Source: an uncultured euryarchaeote | Lineage (GTDB): Archaea; Thermoplasmatota; Thermoplasmata; UBA10834 | DNA: 22,932 nt | Assembly: GCA_937872085.1 (NCBI GenBank) | Contig: CALMQK010000281.1 | Location: forward strand, 1 to 22,932 | Direction of reading: 5' to 3' | Part shown: positions 1 to 7,739 of the stretch, piece after piece | Position numbering within the stretch: position 1 is the stretch's first letter | Layout: the number at the start of each line of letters is the position of its first letter | Notes under the pieces: generated by a model | Databases searched by the model: none | What the model was told of the DNA's origin: nothing | The model's input: the letters and a program-made list of their open reading frames with translations, nothing else | Translations under genes and position numbers: made by a program

Positions 1-756
1 CGCCTGGAGAGGGCGCTCATCAACTACATGCTTGACCTGCACCATGAACAAGGATACAAGGAGCTGTTCCCGCCCGTGATGATCAACAGGAAGAGCTGCG
101 TCGGGACGGGCCAGCTGCCGAAGATGCACGAGGACATGTACTGGATAGAACGCGATGACTACTACCTCAACCCGACCGCGGAGGTCCCTGTCACGAACAT
201 GTACGCGGACGAGATCCTTGACAAGAAGCAGCTTCCGATCTACCATACAGCTTACCTCCCGTCGTTCAGGCGAGAGGCGGGCAAGCACATCGACACGAGG
301 GGCATCGGGCGCGTGCACCAGTTCAACAAGGTCGAGCTGGTCAAATTCGTCGTGCCCGAGACGTCCCAGGAAGAGCTCGAGACTCTACTGCGGGACGCCG
401 AGGCAGTTGTGCAGGGGCTCCAGCTTCCATACAGGGTCAAACTGCTGTGCACCGCGGATACAGGTTTCCACTCATCGAAGACCTACGACATCGAGACCTA
501 TACGCCTGGCATGGATGTGTGGCTCGAGGTCTCGTCGTGCAGCGACTTCAAGGAGTTCCAGGCGAGGAGGGCGATGATCAAGTTCAGGCGGGAGCCTCAC
601 CTGAAGAGCGAGTTCATTCACACGCTCAACGGCTCAGGGATAGCGCTCCCGAGGACGATGATCTCAGTATTGGAGTACTACCAGAATGAGGATGGCACGG
701 TGACCGTTCCCGACGTCCTCAGGCCTTACATGAAAGGCATGGACCGCATCAAATGA
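1..756 (+). CDS. serS: Seryl-tRNA synthetase, C-terminal part (5' end outside window)
   Basis: Charges tRNA(Ser) with serine in the cytoplasm. The frame is open from base 1, so the N-terminus is cut off; 251 residues are visible, against about 420-430 for the family. The missing part would hold the long tRNA-binding coiled-coil arm and the start of the core. The visible part is the class II catalytic core. It begins with the LERALINYM helix of the motif 1 region, has the serine-binding TAE triplet at visible residues 59-61, motif 2 (FRREAG at 89-94, then RVHQFNKVE at 104-112), and motif 3 (GSGIALPRT at about 211-219). It ends with a TGA at 754-756. The bacterial/archaeal common type is indicated rather than the rare methanogen type, because motif 2 carries the HQFxKVE signature. 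It is followed by hairpins and an independent promoter, so the next gene is probably a separate unit. Confidence 0.96.
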   Translation, partial: RLERALINYMLDLHHEQGYKELFPPVMINRKSCVGTGQLPKMHEDMYWIERDDYYLNPTAEVPVTNMYADEILDKKQLPIYHTAYLPSFRREAGKHIDTRGIGRVHQFNKVELVKFVVPETSQEELETLLRDAEAVVQGLQLPYRVKLLCTADTGFHSSKTYDIETYTPGMDVWLEVSSCSDFKEFQARRAMIKFRREPHLKSEFIHTLNGSGIALPRTMISVLEYYQNEDGTVTVPDVLRPYMKGMDRIK

Positions 757-758
757 GC

Positions 759-814
759 TTGCCATCACTTGGCAGAGTTTCTCATTGTTGAGAATCATCG
801 CTGATTGCCATCAC
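759..814. repeat. 10-bp direct repeat TTGCCATCAC (two copies)
   Basis: TTGCCATCAC occurs at 759-768, just after the serS stop, and again at 805-814, five bases before the TATA-like element at 820-828. Seen directly. The second copy sits where an archaeal regulator or BRE-flanking site could lie. It may also be chance or a small duplication. Confidence 0.35.
760..794 (+). terminator. Two tandem small hairpins after serS
   Basis: TGCC (760-763) pairs with GGCA (771-774), and TTCTCA (779-784) pairs perfectly with TGAGAA (789-794) across a TTGT loop. They lie directly downstream of the serS stop, and the segment between them has a short T run (778-780). Archaeal termination mostly relies on T-rich stretches, which are weak here, so a terminator role is only an inference. 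Confidence 0.3.
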
Positions 815-819
815 CGACC

Positions 820-828
820 GTATATATC
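820..828 (+). promoter_or_regulatory. TATA box for the 66-residue gene
   Basis: GTATATATC lies about 40 bases upstream of the ATG at 865. An archaeal start site about 25 bases downstream would give a leader of roughly 15 bases. Confidence 0.5.
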
Positions 829-864
829 TCGAAGAAGTCCATAGAACGACCGAGATCGTTCAGG

Positions 865-1065
865 ATGAAGAAGGACAAGGAGTTCGCGGTGTTGGTTGGG
901 AAGGCGTTCCTGCGTGAGCTGGAAGCTGGAGACGCCGACAAAGCGATCGCCTTCGGTCGAGCGTTCCTTCTATCTCTGGGAATGGCAGGTCCCGACGCCA
1001 GCGAGGAGAGCTCGCTGCCGAGGAGCGGGCACTTCTCGGAGAATCTCGCACTCGTCCCGAACTGA
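865..1065 (+). CDS. Small hypothetical protein, 66 residues
   Basis: I do not recognise a family. The ATG at 865 is preferred over an in-frame TTG at 805 because the TATA box at 820-828 would lie inside the longer version. The predicted protein starts MKKDKEFAVLVGKAF. Residues 1-40 look like two amphipathic helices (charged Lys/Glu/Asp alternating with Leu/Ala/Phe), followed by a short Ser/Glu/Pro-rich tail without obvious fold. There is no signal peptide, Cys pair or membrane segment. It ends 19 bases before the convergent antiporter stop. The dedicated promoter and sensible codon use support a real gene, but the shortness keeps confidence moderate. Confidence 0.5.
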   Translation: MKKDKEFAVLVGKAFLRELEAGDADKAIAFGRAFLLSLGMAGPDASEESSLPRSGHFSENLALVPN

Positions 1066-1084
1066 TCTCACCTACCACTTCATC

Positions 1085-2320
1085 CTACGATGGTATGACC
1101 ACGTGTCCGCCCCGCTTGAGCACACCCCTGAGGAGTGCTGGTGCGAAGACGGCAGTGAGAAGTCCCATGAACACAACTACCGAGTAGGTCTTCTCGTCGA
1201 TGATCAAGTTCGACAACCCGTAATATGCTATGACGAGGGCGATCTCCAATCGCGGTGTCATCCCCACCCCGACCGCGAGGGAATCCCACCAGGACATCCC
1301 GGTCAACTTCGCAGATACGCCACACCCGACGATCTTGGTCGCGACGGCTACCAGCGTGAGCACGATCACGAACACGAACGCGTCCTCGATCCCGCGGACA
1401 TCGACCGCGACACCTAGCGAAACAAAAAAGAGCGGTACGAACAGGGCTTCTAGATAGCTTGTTCCTTTTCTGAGCCCATCCCTCAAGGGCGAGCCAGAGA
1501 AGGCCGTTCCCGCGACGAAGGCTCCTACGATGGCCGTGATGCCGATGGCCTCTGCTATGAACGCGTATAGGAAGGCTATCGCGAGCGCCAGCACGAATCC
1601 ACTCATAGGGAGCTTCCTGCGAAAGCCCGAGACCTGGACGTCGAAGACCAGCTTCGTGAGATAACGAGAACCGATCCATGCCCCCACCACGATGAAAAGA
1701 GTCGCCCCGACGACGAGCAGTACGATAGCTCCATAGTCGAGCCCCGCCCCTGGGGCGAGCTCTTTCGATATGCCAAGGACGACCATGCCGAGAACATCGT
1801 CCACGACCGCTGCACCCACGATGGCGTATGCTATCGGGGTACCGATCAGGCCGAGCTGGGACGTCACGCTGGCGGTTATGGCCACGCTCGTCGCCACGAG
1901 CGTCGCCCCGATGAATATCGCGTCGGGCCCGAAGCCCATAGCGAGCGCGAGTAGATACCCGCCGAGCCACGGGACGACCACCCCTCCGAACGCGATGGCG
2001 ATGGACCGCCTAGCATACACTTGCTTGAGGTCGCACTCCAACCCGATCATGAACAGGAGCACGATGGCTCCCAGCAGGGCGAGCATCTGGACGGTTTCCG
2101 GAAGTGGGGACACACCGGTTCCCGGGGTTCCCGAGGACCGAATGATGTTCAGCACGCTTGGACCGATCACCACTCCGACCACGATGTACCCCAGGACCCG
2201 AGGCTGGCCGAACCTCGCGAACAAGAAGCCCGCGAAAAGGGAGACGACGAGCAGGAATGTCAGTTCGAACCAGACCTTGGAGAATAGCTCGTCCAAGAGC
2301 GAGGTGATGATGACGTCCAT
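1085..2320 (-). CDS. Cation/proton antiporter, CPA2 (NapA/Kef membrane domain) family
   Basis: A 411-residue integral membrane protein made almost entirely of hydrophobic segments (about 12-13 helices), the usual size of a CPA2 membrane domain. Family marks are GLECDL at 93-98, the unwound-helix stretch TSVAITASV at 144-152, the paired aspartates VVDDV (D174, D175), and GMTPRLEIAL at 353-362. Lys329 lies in a late helix (ATKIVG), where electrogenic NapA-type exchangers have the salt-bridge lysine. DD plus Lys favours Na+/H+ over K+/H+ exchange; this is an inference from the family. No C-terminal RCK/TrkA-N nucleotide-binding domain is present, unlike full-length KefB/KefC. The ATG at 2320 follows the upstream giant gene by 47 bases with a TATA-like element between, so it may have its own promoter while also being read from upstream. 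Confidence 0.9.
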   Translation of the reverse strand: MDVIITSLLDELFSKVWFELTFLLVVSLFAGFLFARFGQPRVLGYIVVGVVIGPSVLNIIRSSGTPGTGVSPLPETVQMLALLGAIVLLFMIGLECDLKQVYARRSIAIAFGGVVVPWLGGYLLALAMGFGPDAIFIGATLVATSVAITASVTSQLGLIGTPIAYAIVGAAVVDDVLGMVVLGISKELAPGAGLDYGAIVLLVVGATLFIVVGAWIGSRYLTKLVFDVQVSGFRRKLPMSGFVLALAIAFLYAFIAEAIGITAIVGAFVAGTAFSGSPLRDGLRKGTSYLEALFVPLFFVSLGVAVDVRGIEDAFVFVIVLTLVAVATKIVGCGVSAKLTGMSWWDSLAVGVGMTPRLEIALVIAYYGLSNLIIDEKTYSVVVFMGLLTAVFAPALLRGVLKRGGHVVIPS

Positions 2321-2350
2321 GGATGTCGGGCGAAGGATGCATCATAGGCA

Positions 2351-2360
2351 TTTATTCTTT
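2351..2360 (-). promoter_or_regulatory. TATA-like element for the antiporter gene
   Basis: On the minus strand it reads AAAGAATAAA, 31-40 bases upstream of the ATG at 2320. That position would give a very short leader. It lies in the 47-base gap after the 1467-residue gene. Confidence 0.35.
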
Positions 2361-2367
2361 TGCGATA

Positions 2368-5300
2368 TCATATCCCATAGAGCCTCGCCTTGACGATCCA
2401 GAAGTCTATCAGGTCGCCCGTTTCCTTCAGCATGAAGGCTTTCGCGAACTCCTTCGGCACGCCCGAGAGGCACACGCCGAAGTCGATGCTCCAGTTGCCC
2501 CAGTGCTTTCCCACTATCTTGCCCAGCGCAGGCATGTTCGGCGACACCACGACCGCGCACTCGAACCTCTGTCCGATGCTCCCAGCACCTCCGATCACTC
2601 GGATCAGCTTCGGCACGCCGACCTCGAACAGCAGCTCGAACCTCAGGTACAACCCGGCGAAGAAACCCGGTGGAAAGGCCGGATATGCGATCGGGTTGCT
2701 CGCCCTTCCCAGGTTCACGATGAACGTCGCGAACGAGTGGATGAGCCATCTCAGCAGCTCGACTATCGCCCCTCCGGTGACGACGAACGAGGTCCTGAAG
2801 CCCACACCCGCGGAGCCGCTCGCATCGTTCACCGTCACCTTGATGAAGAACGTGACCTCGTGGATTATCTCGCCGACTAGCGAGATCATGTTCTCGATGA
2901 AGTTGTTCAGCACCCGCTTGGCGAAGAGCACGAGGAAGTCCAGCGAGGCCGTGACCTCCTGCAGCTGCGTTTCGGTGAACGCTTGCTTGAACGCCTCGAA
3001 CAGCGCTTTGGCGATGAAGTCGGAGCTGGCGAGCAGCACCGGAATGCCATTCGAGTTCCCCATGGTCCCATGCGCGAAGATCCACTTGGGGCCTCCGTCC
3101 CAGCTGCGCTGCCATGTCCGGTCATCATTCGCCGTGTCTTTCAGCATCGGGGTGGCGTCCGCCGTTAGGCCGGCTGGGTCCTGGAGCACGAGGGAATCGC
3201 CATCGTTGAACGGGTCGTCCGGGGCGCCGTTATCGATGAAGATGCCCGGGAGCTTGAAGACCATGAGCCCGTTCTTCGGGATCGTCCCGGTCAGGACGAG
3301 CGAGTTGCTCTTGCCGTGCTGGGTCGTGACCGTCCACCCGTCGACGCACTTCGGCTTGTCCAGCGGATTGTAGAGCTCCACCCATTCCCTATCTGAGTCG
3401 ATGCCGGAAGGGTTCGACTCGAACTCGTTTATCACGACATCCATCGGGAACGGTGCAGCGTACTTCAATCGCAAGCCGGCCTCGATCGATGCCGAGAGCC
3501 CCAGGACAGGTATGGGTATGTTCGAGAGGAACGCCCCCACGCCCGGGATGTTCGCCGTGCTGACCTGGGCAAGCTCGTACGGCTCCACCTCGGGGATCAT
3601 GAGGTCCATCGCCCACTTCTTCGCCACGCAGTGCATCTCGACGAACCTGCGCATGATGTGCATCAACGGGTCCACGCGTACGTCCACGCTCAGCTTCCTC
3701 ATGGTGAGCGTCCCGTTGGCGATGATGTCGAAGCTGCCGTCGCTCATCTTCGCGACCCTCACGCCGACCGATATCCCCGGGCCGAGCCTGTTCGTGCATA
3801 CGATCAACCTGAGCATGTCGGTGCCCTGACGATAGATGAGGTCTGGGAGGTTCGTCTGCACGATCACGACGAAGCCGTACAACGATATTCGGAACTCCAC
3901 GCGGCCCGTGAGGTCTATGAAGGCCCGGACCGCTTTCCCCAGGACCGAGTCCGCGATCTTCTGGACGTAGGTCTGGAGCGTTTCGACCAATGTCTGGAGG
4001 GCCGATGCGACGGCCTTGACCATCTTCGTCGCGAAGCTCGCGAGAGTCTCAAAAGCGTGGGTGATGAACCTGTAGAGCCGTTCGAGCCCGTCCTTGATCC
4101 AGCCGAAGGCAGGCTCGAGCTTCTTCCACACCGTGTCGATGAACTTCTTGGCAGCCGCAATGGTATCCGACAGCGCGGTGTTCGATGGATTGTATTCCAC
4201 ACCTTGAAGGGCCCAGGCCGAATGCAGGACGACTGGGAAGGAGAGCTGTATCCTCACCTTGGAGCTGGAATGAGGGCCCCCGTCGGAGAGAAGCGACTGG
4301 AACGCGGAGTCTGTGGATGACGTGACTATCTCGACCATCCCGAGCACGGAGACGGTCCATTGGGTGGTGAAGGGCGTGGCCGAGAGGTTGAAGATCGAGG
4401 TCATGTGGACGTTCGGATACTCCGATCTTCCCCGGTCGAACTGCCAAGGCCTTTTCACCTGGACCAACAGATCGCCGGTCGGGAACATGTTGTCGAGGGA
4501 ATCGCCTCCAGCTGCGCTGTCAAACGGAACTACCTGCATGTCCGGGAGCCCGTCGGGGACGCTCACACTGAGCGACTCGGTCATGACCCTGTTCTTGTCA
4601 ACGGCCGAGCCCCGGTCACCTTCCCAGAACTCGAACGGATTCGTGAGGTCTATGTAGACCGAGTCCTTGAACGCGGACATCTCCTTCTGGGAGAGCACGC
4701 CGCGAGCGAAGCCCGTTAGGCTCTCCTCGATCGATGACTTCAGGCCCGGGAAGCCCTGAGCGCCCGCGACGAGCATCGATGCCACCGAATCGATCAACGG
4801 CCCGGCGAACCCGTCATCCGCCTTGGCCACTGAAGCACTGATGACGGAACCGATATGACTCAGCCTCTGCCTGCAGACGGCATCGATGAAGGATGTCGAA
4901 GCAGCACCGACCCCCCAGGATGGATCTGATTCCAGGTCGGAGGTCACGAGCCCCCTGATCTGCTCCTCCACAGGGACCACGAGGTCGGGGATGTAAGCGT
5001 GCTTAGCGCTGGAAAGGACCTTCGAGACGAGATCGGAGTAAGCGTCCTGCAGCAAACCCGGGCGATCCACGAGGTCCAGGTCCCTCTTGAAGATGAAGTC
5101 GCTGAGCCCTTGGGCAAGCTCGTACTCCTCGCTGAACAACGGGAGGTCCTTCGCGGCCGAGGAGAGCGCCCCCTGGTCCAGCCGGATCTTGACCGCGCCC
5201 GTCCCGTCGGCCAGGGCCGAGAATATGTCCTTCCCATCAGCGGGGTTGATGGAGGTTTGACCCATGTCCAGCTCGGCGATGCCCGCGACGTCGAAGGCCA

Positions 5301-6771
5301 ACCGCGTCACGCTGTCCCGGACCAGCGTCCTGATGCTCGACTGTGATGCTTTGAAGGCAGGATAGAAGTCTCTCCATTCATCGGAGGAGAAGATGTCGTA
5401 CGAGGGTAGGTCCACAATGGCACTGATGTTCCCGACCCAAACGGGGTAGAGGTTGCCTGCTGCATCCTCGACGAAGTATTGCCTCTGAGGCACTGAGACC
5501 GCGAAATCACCATCGCCGGAGAACAATGGCCTGAAAGGCGAGCTCCCCCCACCCGCGCGATCCAGGGTCTTCGCAATCCACGTGGTGACAGCCTCCTTGG
5601 CCTTGTCCTCTCCAGTCAGGTAAGACATGACGAAGTCCATCGTCTGCTCGATGTTGTCGAGGGTGGCCACGGCACCGTCCAGCGCCCCGAGCCAGCCCAT
5701 GTAGTCCAGCACTTTCACGCAAAGCTGGTCCGAGAGACCGTACATCGCCTGTGCGACCACGGTGTGTGGGTCGATCCCCGGGGTGGTCTTGCCGAGGAAC
5801 CACAGGAACAGTTCGGCCGGGTCCAAGTACCGAGGCTCGCTGGATGACAGCGCGAGCGTCCCGAGGTTCCCTCCGCCACATAGTTGAGCGACCGCGGACT
5901 CGAAGGCCGGATCGAAGGCTTTGAAGAGGCGGGCCTGTTCGAGGAGCAAGCCGACCGAGACCGCTCTGTGGACATCCTGCTCAGTCAGTATCTCCGATGT
6001 GTCCAGGCCTGTATACATCGGTTGGCCATATCCCTCGAGGACGCGCAGCTCGCACAAGGTCGTGAGCATGTAGCTCACCATCTTGCCGAGGTCCGAGAAC
6101 TCTCCGTCCGAGGATGCCTCGAACGCCCTGAGCTTCGTCTCCAAGAATGGCAGGGCGGATATGATCGGTCGCTGGAAGGATGACTGCTTGGAGAGCGCGA
6201 CGGCTCCCTGGGACACCTTCACGGAGAAGTTGCCTACCGCGACGTAGTAAGGGTTGACGGTTCTCTCGCCCAGCACTTCGGCCGAAGGCGCTGGGAGCTT
6301 TGAGAAATCCATCTTCGAGCCTTCGATATCGAGGCTTGCCGCCGCGGAGCTGTTCGACGGCACCAGGTCGAACGTCTTCTGCTCTATGAAGAACAATCCT
6401 CCTGACCAGTTGGCAAGGTCCAACCTGAACCTCCCGTCGTCGCGTGGATATGTCGACCTGATGTGTTCGGCCATCTGATCAGAGAAGGAATCGGATATCT
6501 CGGTCTCGTTTACCGGGAACGAGTCCCATCCGGAGACGGTCTTCTGGGCCTCGGTCGCAGCCAACAGGCTAAGTTCCTGGGCGACTTTCTTTATCGCATG
6601 CTCCATCGCGTCCAGGAGCTTGGCCTGCTTCTCAGCCTCCAACTCGTCCAGCTGTTGCTTCGCGAGGTAGGTGCCCGTGAGGCCGGATGCGACAAGAAGC
6701 ACGATCGCCACTACCGCGAATGAGACCTGCCCCGACCTGTCTTCCCATCTACTAGTCCTGTTCATGACCAT
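2368..6771 (-). CDS. Giant surface protein: pilin-like N-terminus plus lamin-tail domain, 1467 residues
   Basis: Residues 11-30 read DRSGQVSFAV then a hydrophobic stretch to about 36. This fits an archaeal class III (pilin-like) signal: basic/short leader, Gly at -1, Gln at +1, then a hydrophobic helix. A Glu/Lys-rich amphipathic helix follows (38-75). The region 80-860 has no family I recognise and mixes helices with beta-rich stretches. Residues 863-950 look like long amphipathic helices. A lamin-tail domain (Ig-like, common in secreted prokaryotic proteins) spans about 1108-1245; its marks are VINEFESNP, REWVELYNPLD, GWTV and GDSLVLQDP, ending in the tryptophan motif WQRSWDGG. The last 220 residues include hydrophobic helices (about 1254-1360) and a beta-rich end. 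The protein is probably held at the membrane with its bulk outside. Start is the ATG at 6771 or the in-frame ATG at 6765. Function unknown; no transpeptidase or protease motif was seen. Confidence 0.85.
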   Translation of the reverse strand: MVMNRTSRWEDRSGQVSFAVVAIVLLVASGLTGTYLAKQQLDELEAEKQAKLLDAMEHAIKKVAQELSLLAATEAQKTVSGWDSFPVNETEISDSFSDQMAEHIRSTYPRDDGRFRLDLANWSGGLFFIEQKTFDLVPSNSSAAASLDIEGSKMDFSKLPAPSAEVLGERTVNPYYVAVGNFSVKVSQGAVALSKQSSFQRPIISALPFLETKLRAFEASSDGEFSDLGKMVSYMLTTLCELRVLEGYGQPMYTGLDTSEILTEQDVHRAVSVGLLLEQARLFKAFDPAFESAVAQLCGGGNLGTLALSSSEPRYLDPAELFLWFLGKTTPGIDPHTVVAQAMYGLSDQLCVKVLDYMGWLGALDGAVATLDNIEQTMDFVMSYLTGEDKAKEAVTTWIAKTLDRAGGGSSPFRPLFSGDGDFAVSVPQRQYFVEDAAGNLYPVWVGNISAIVDLPSYDIFSSDEWRDFYPAFKASQSSIRTLVRDSVTRLAFDVAGIAELDMGQTSINPADGKDIFSALADGTGAVKIRLDQGALSSAAKDLPLFSEEYELAQGLSDFIFKRDLDLVDRPGLLQDAYSDLVSKVLSSAKHAYIPDLVVPVEEQIRGLVTSDLESDPSWGVGAASTSFIDAVCRQRLSHIGSVISASVAKADDGFAGPLIDSVASMLVAGAQGFPGLKSSIEESLTGFARGVLSQKEMSAFKDSVYIDLTNPFEFWEGDRGSAVDKNRVMTESLSVSVPDGLPDMQVVPFDSAAGGDSLDNMFPTGDLLVQVKRPWQFDRGRSEYPNVHMTSIFNLSATPFTTQWTVSVLGMVEIVTSSTDSAFQSLLSDGGPHSSSKVRIQLSFPVVLHSAWALQGVEYNPSNTALSDTIAAAKKFIDTVWKKLEPAFGWIKDGLERLYRFITHAFETLASFATKMVKAVASALQTLVETLQTYVQKIADSVLGKAVRAFIDLTGRVEFRISLYGFVVIVQTNLPDLIYRQGTDMLRLIVCTNRLGPGISVGVRVAKMSDGSFDIIANGTLTMRKLSVDVRVDPLMHIMRRFVEMHCVAKKWAMDLMIPEVEPYELAQVSTANIPGVGAFLSNIPIPVLGLSASIEAGLRLKYAAPFPMDVVINEFESNPSGIDSDREWVELYNPLDKPKCVDGWTVTTQHGKSNSLVLTGTIPKNGLMVFKLPGIFIDNGAPDDPFNDGDSLVLQDPAGLTADATPMLKDTANDDRTWQRSWDGGPKWIFAHGTMGNSNGIPVLLASSDFIAKALFEAFKQAFTETQLQEVTASLDFLVLFAKRVLNNFIENMISLVGEIIHEVTFFIKVTVNDASGSAGVGFRTSFVVTGGAIVELLRWLIHSFATFIVNLGRASNPIAYPAFPPGFFAGLYLRFELLFEVGVPKLIRVIGGAGSIGQRFECAVVVSPNMPALGKIVGKHWGNWSIDFGVCLSGVPKEFAKAFMLKETGDLIDFWIVKARLYGI

Positions 6772-6798
6772 CCCGGGCTGGACAATTGGCGGTCGGGG

Positions 6799-6823
6799 GT
6801 AAAGGGTTCCAGCTACGTGTAGC
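6799..6823 (-). promoter_or_regulatory. Possible promoter with adjacent inverted repeat, giant gene
   Basis: On the minus strand CTTTAC (6799-6804) lies about 30 bases ahead of the ATG at 6771, the right distance for a leaderless archaeal transcript, though it is a poor TATA match. Immediately upstream, GCTAC (6812-6816) and GTAGC (6819-6823) form a 5-bp inverted repeat with a 2-base spacer, a plausible regulator site. No gene or tRNA was found in the rest of 6772-6925. Confidence 0.28.
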
Positions 6824-6925
6824 GTACCTTGGCAAGTGTCTCTTGGACGAGCGCTAGATCGCGCATCGGGCTTCGAGCATCCGAGCCAAGCTAGAGGATT
6901 CGCACGCGAGTGTGGACATCGGCCC

Positions 6926-7672
6926 TCAATCGCTCCTCTCCCCCATGATCCTCAAGAAATCCTCGAGATGCCTCGATAGCGTCTCGTTGTCGGTGTACCC
7001 ACATGCCGAGAGATCAGGCGCCGCAAGAAGCGCAGTCTTGCCGTCGCTGATGACGTCCGTAGCTATCAGTCCCTTCCTCCTGATGACCTTGACGCCTTGA
7101 GGGGCCTTCACGAACGGACTCGTGATCACTGTCACGTTCACGCCTCTCGACATAGCGTTCGTGAACCTCTTGCCGAGCTTGTGTCTGATGACGGATATCG
7201 ATGGCGAGGACATGACCAAGGTGTGGGTCGATTTATCCAACATCTCGCCGATCTTGTCCAAGACACGCTCCTTCCCCATGATGGTGTACACGAGTTGCGG
7301 CACTCCACGCTCGGAGAGAAGGTCCTTGACCCGCGATATCTTGCCGAACGATTCCTTCACCTTGGCGGCGAGCGTGTCGGCCAGCTGTGAGGGATCCACG
7401 GGCGCGAAGGATACTGGGCGGCCCTTCTGCTCAATCACGAACCGTTTGGACGCGAGTCTTTTCAACGCCTTGTACGCGGATGTCCTTGGAATCTGTGCTA
7501 CCTGAGCTACAAGATTGGCCGAATTTGGACCAAGTGCCACGAGCGCGATATACGCCCTCGATTCGTAGTCGGATAGCCCGAAGGGTGAGAGATTGCTGGA
7601 TATCTCGAGGTACTCCTTCGTAAGTGCATCGAAGTCCCCGCCCAGCTGTTGAACGAGCTTCTTCAGGTCCAT
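6926..7672 (-). CDS. TrmB-family transcriptional regulator
   Basis: A 248-residue archaeal regulator. Residues 30-95 form the TrmB-type winged helix: FGLSDYESRAYIALVALG, then a recognition helix around IPRTSAYKALKRLASK and a wing near EQKGRPVSFAPVDP. A short coiled coil follows (about 98-118). The C-terminal half (about 125-245) resembles the phospholipase-D-like effector domain found in many TrmB proteins, with the strands TLVMSSPS and VNVTVITSP. No sugar-binding extension is apparent. ATG 7672 is preferred over ATG 7693, because the palindromic TATA at 7697-7704 would be only four bases from the latter; a longer open frame up to 8071 runs antisense to tes and is ignored. It is divergent from the tes operon and shares its promoter region, which suggests it regulates lipid-tail genes or itself. 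That role is an inference. Confidence 0.85.
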   Translation of the reverse strand: MDLKKLVQQLGGDFDALTKEYLEISSNLSPFGLSDYESRAYIALVALGPNSANLVAQVAQIPRTSAYKALKRLASKRFVIEQKGRPVSFAPVDPSQLADTLAAKVKESFGKISRVKDLLSERGVPQLVYTIMGKERVLDKIGEMLDKSTHTLVMSSPSISVIRHKLGKRFTNAMSRGVNVTVITSPFVKAPQGVKVIRRKGLIATDVISDGKTALLAAPDLSACGYTDNETLSRHLEDFLRIMGERSD

Positions 7673-7696
7673 ATGTAGCTCGATGAGCGACATAAG

Positions 7697-7704
7697 ATTT
7701 AAAT
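7697..7704. promoter_or_regulatory. Symmetric TATA element shared by the regulator gene and tes
   Basis: ATTTAAAT is a perfect 8-bp palindrome and the only AT-rich block in the 67-base gap. Going left, a start about 25 bases away falls at about 7675, just before the regulator ATG (7672). Going right, it falls at about 7726, 14 bases before the tes ATG (7740). The purine-rich flank CATAAG on the plus side is a better BRE than GCAATC on the minus side, so firing may favour tes. Confidence 0.55.
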
Positions 7705-7739
7705 GATTGCCTGAGAATCCCACTCCGGGACGTGGTCTG

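Noticed and set aside
1080..1970. Minus-strand 296-codon frame overlapping the antiporter
   Set aside because: Its Arg/Gly/His-rich composition is typical of an out-of-frame read of a GC-rich membrane gene, and the antiporter frame is clear.
2390..3373. Plus-strand frame of 327 codons opposite the giant gene
   Set aside because: It is a mirror of the giant protein's coding strand. It shows no domain, promoter or ribosome site.
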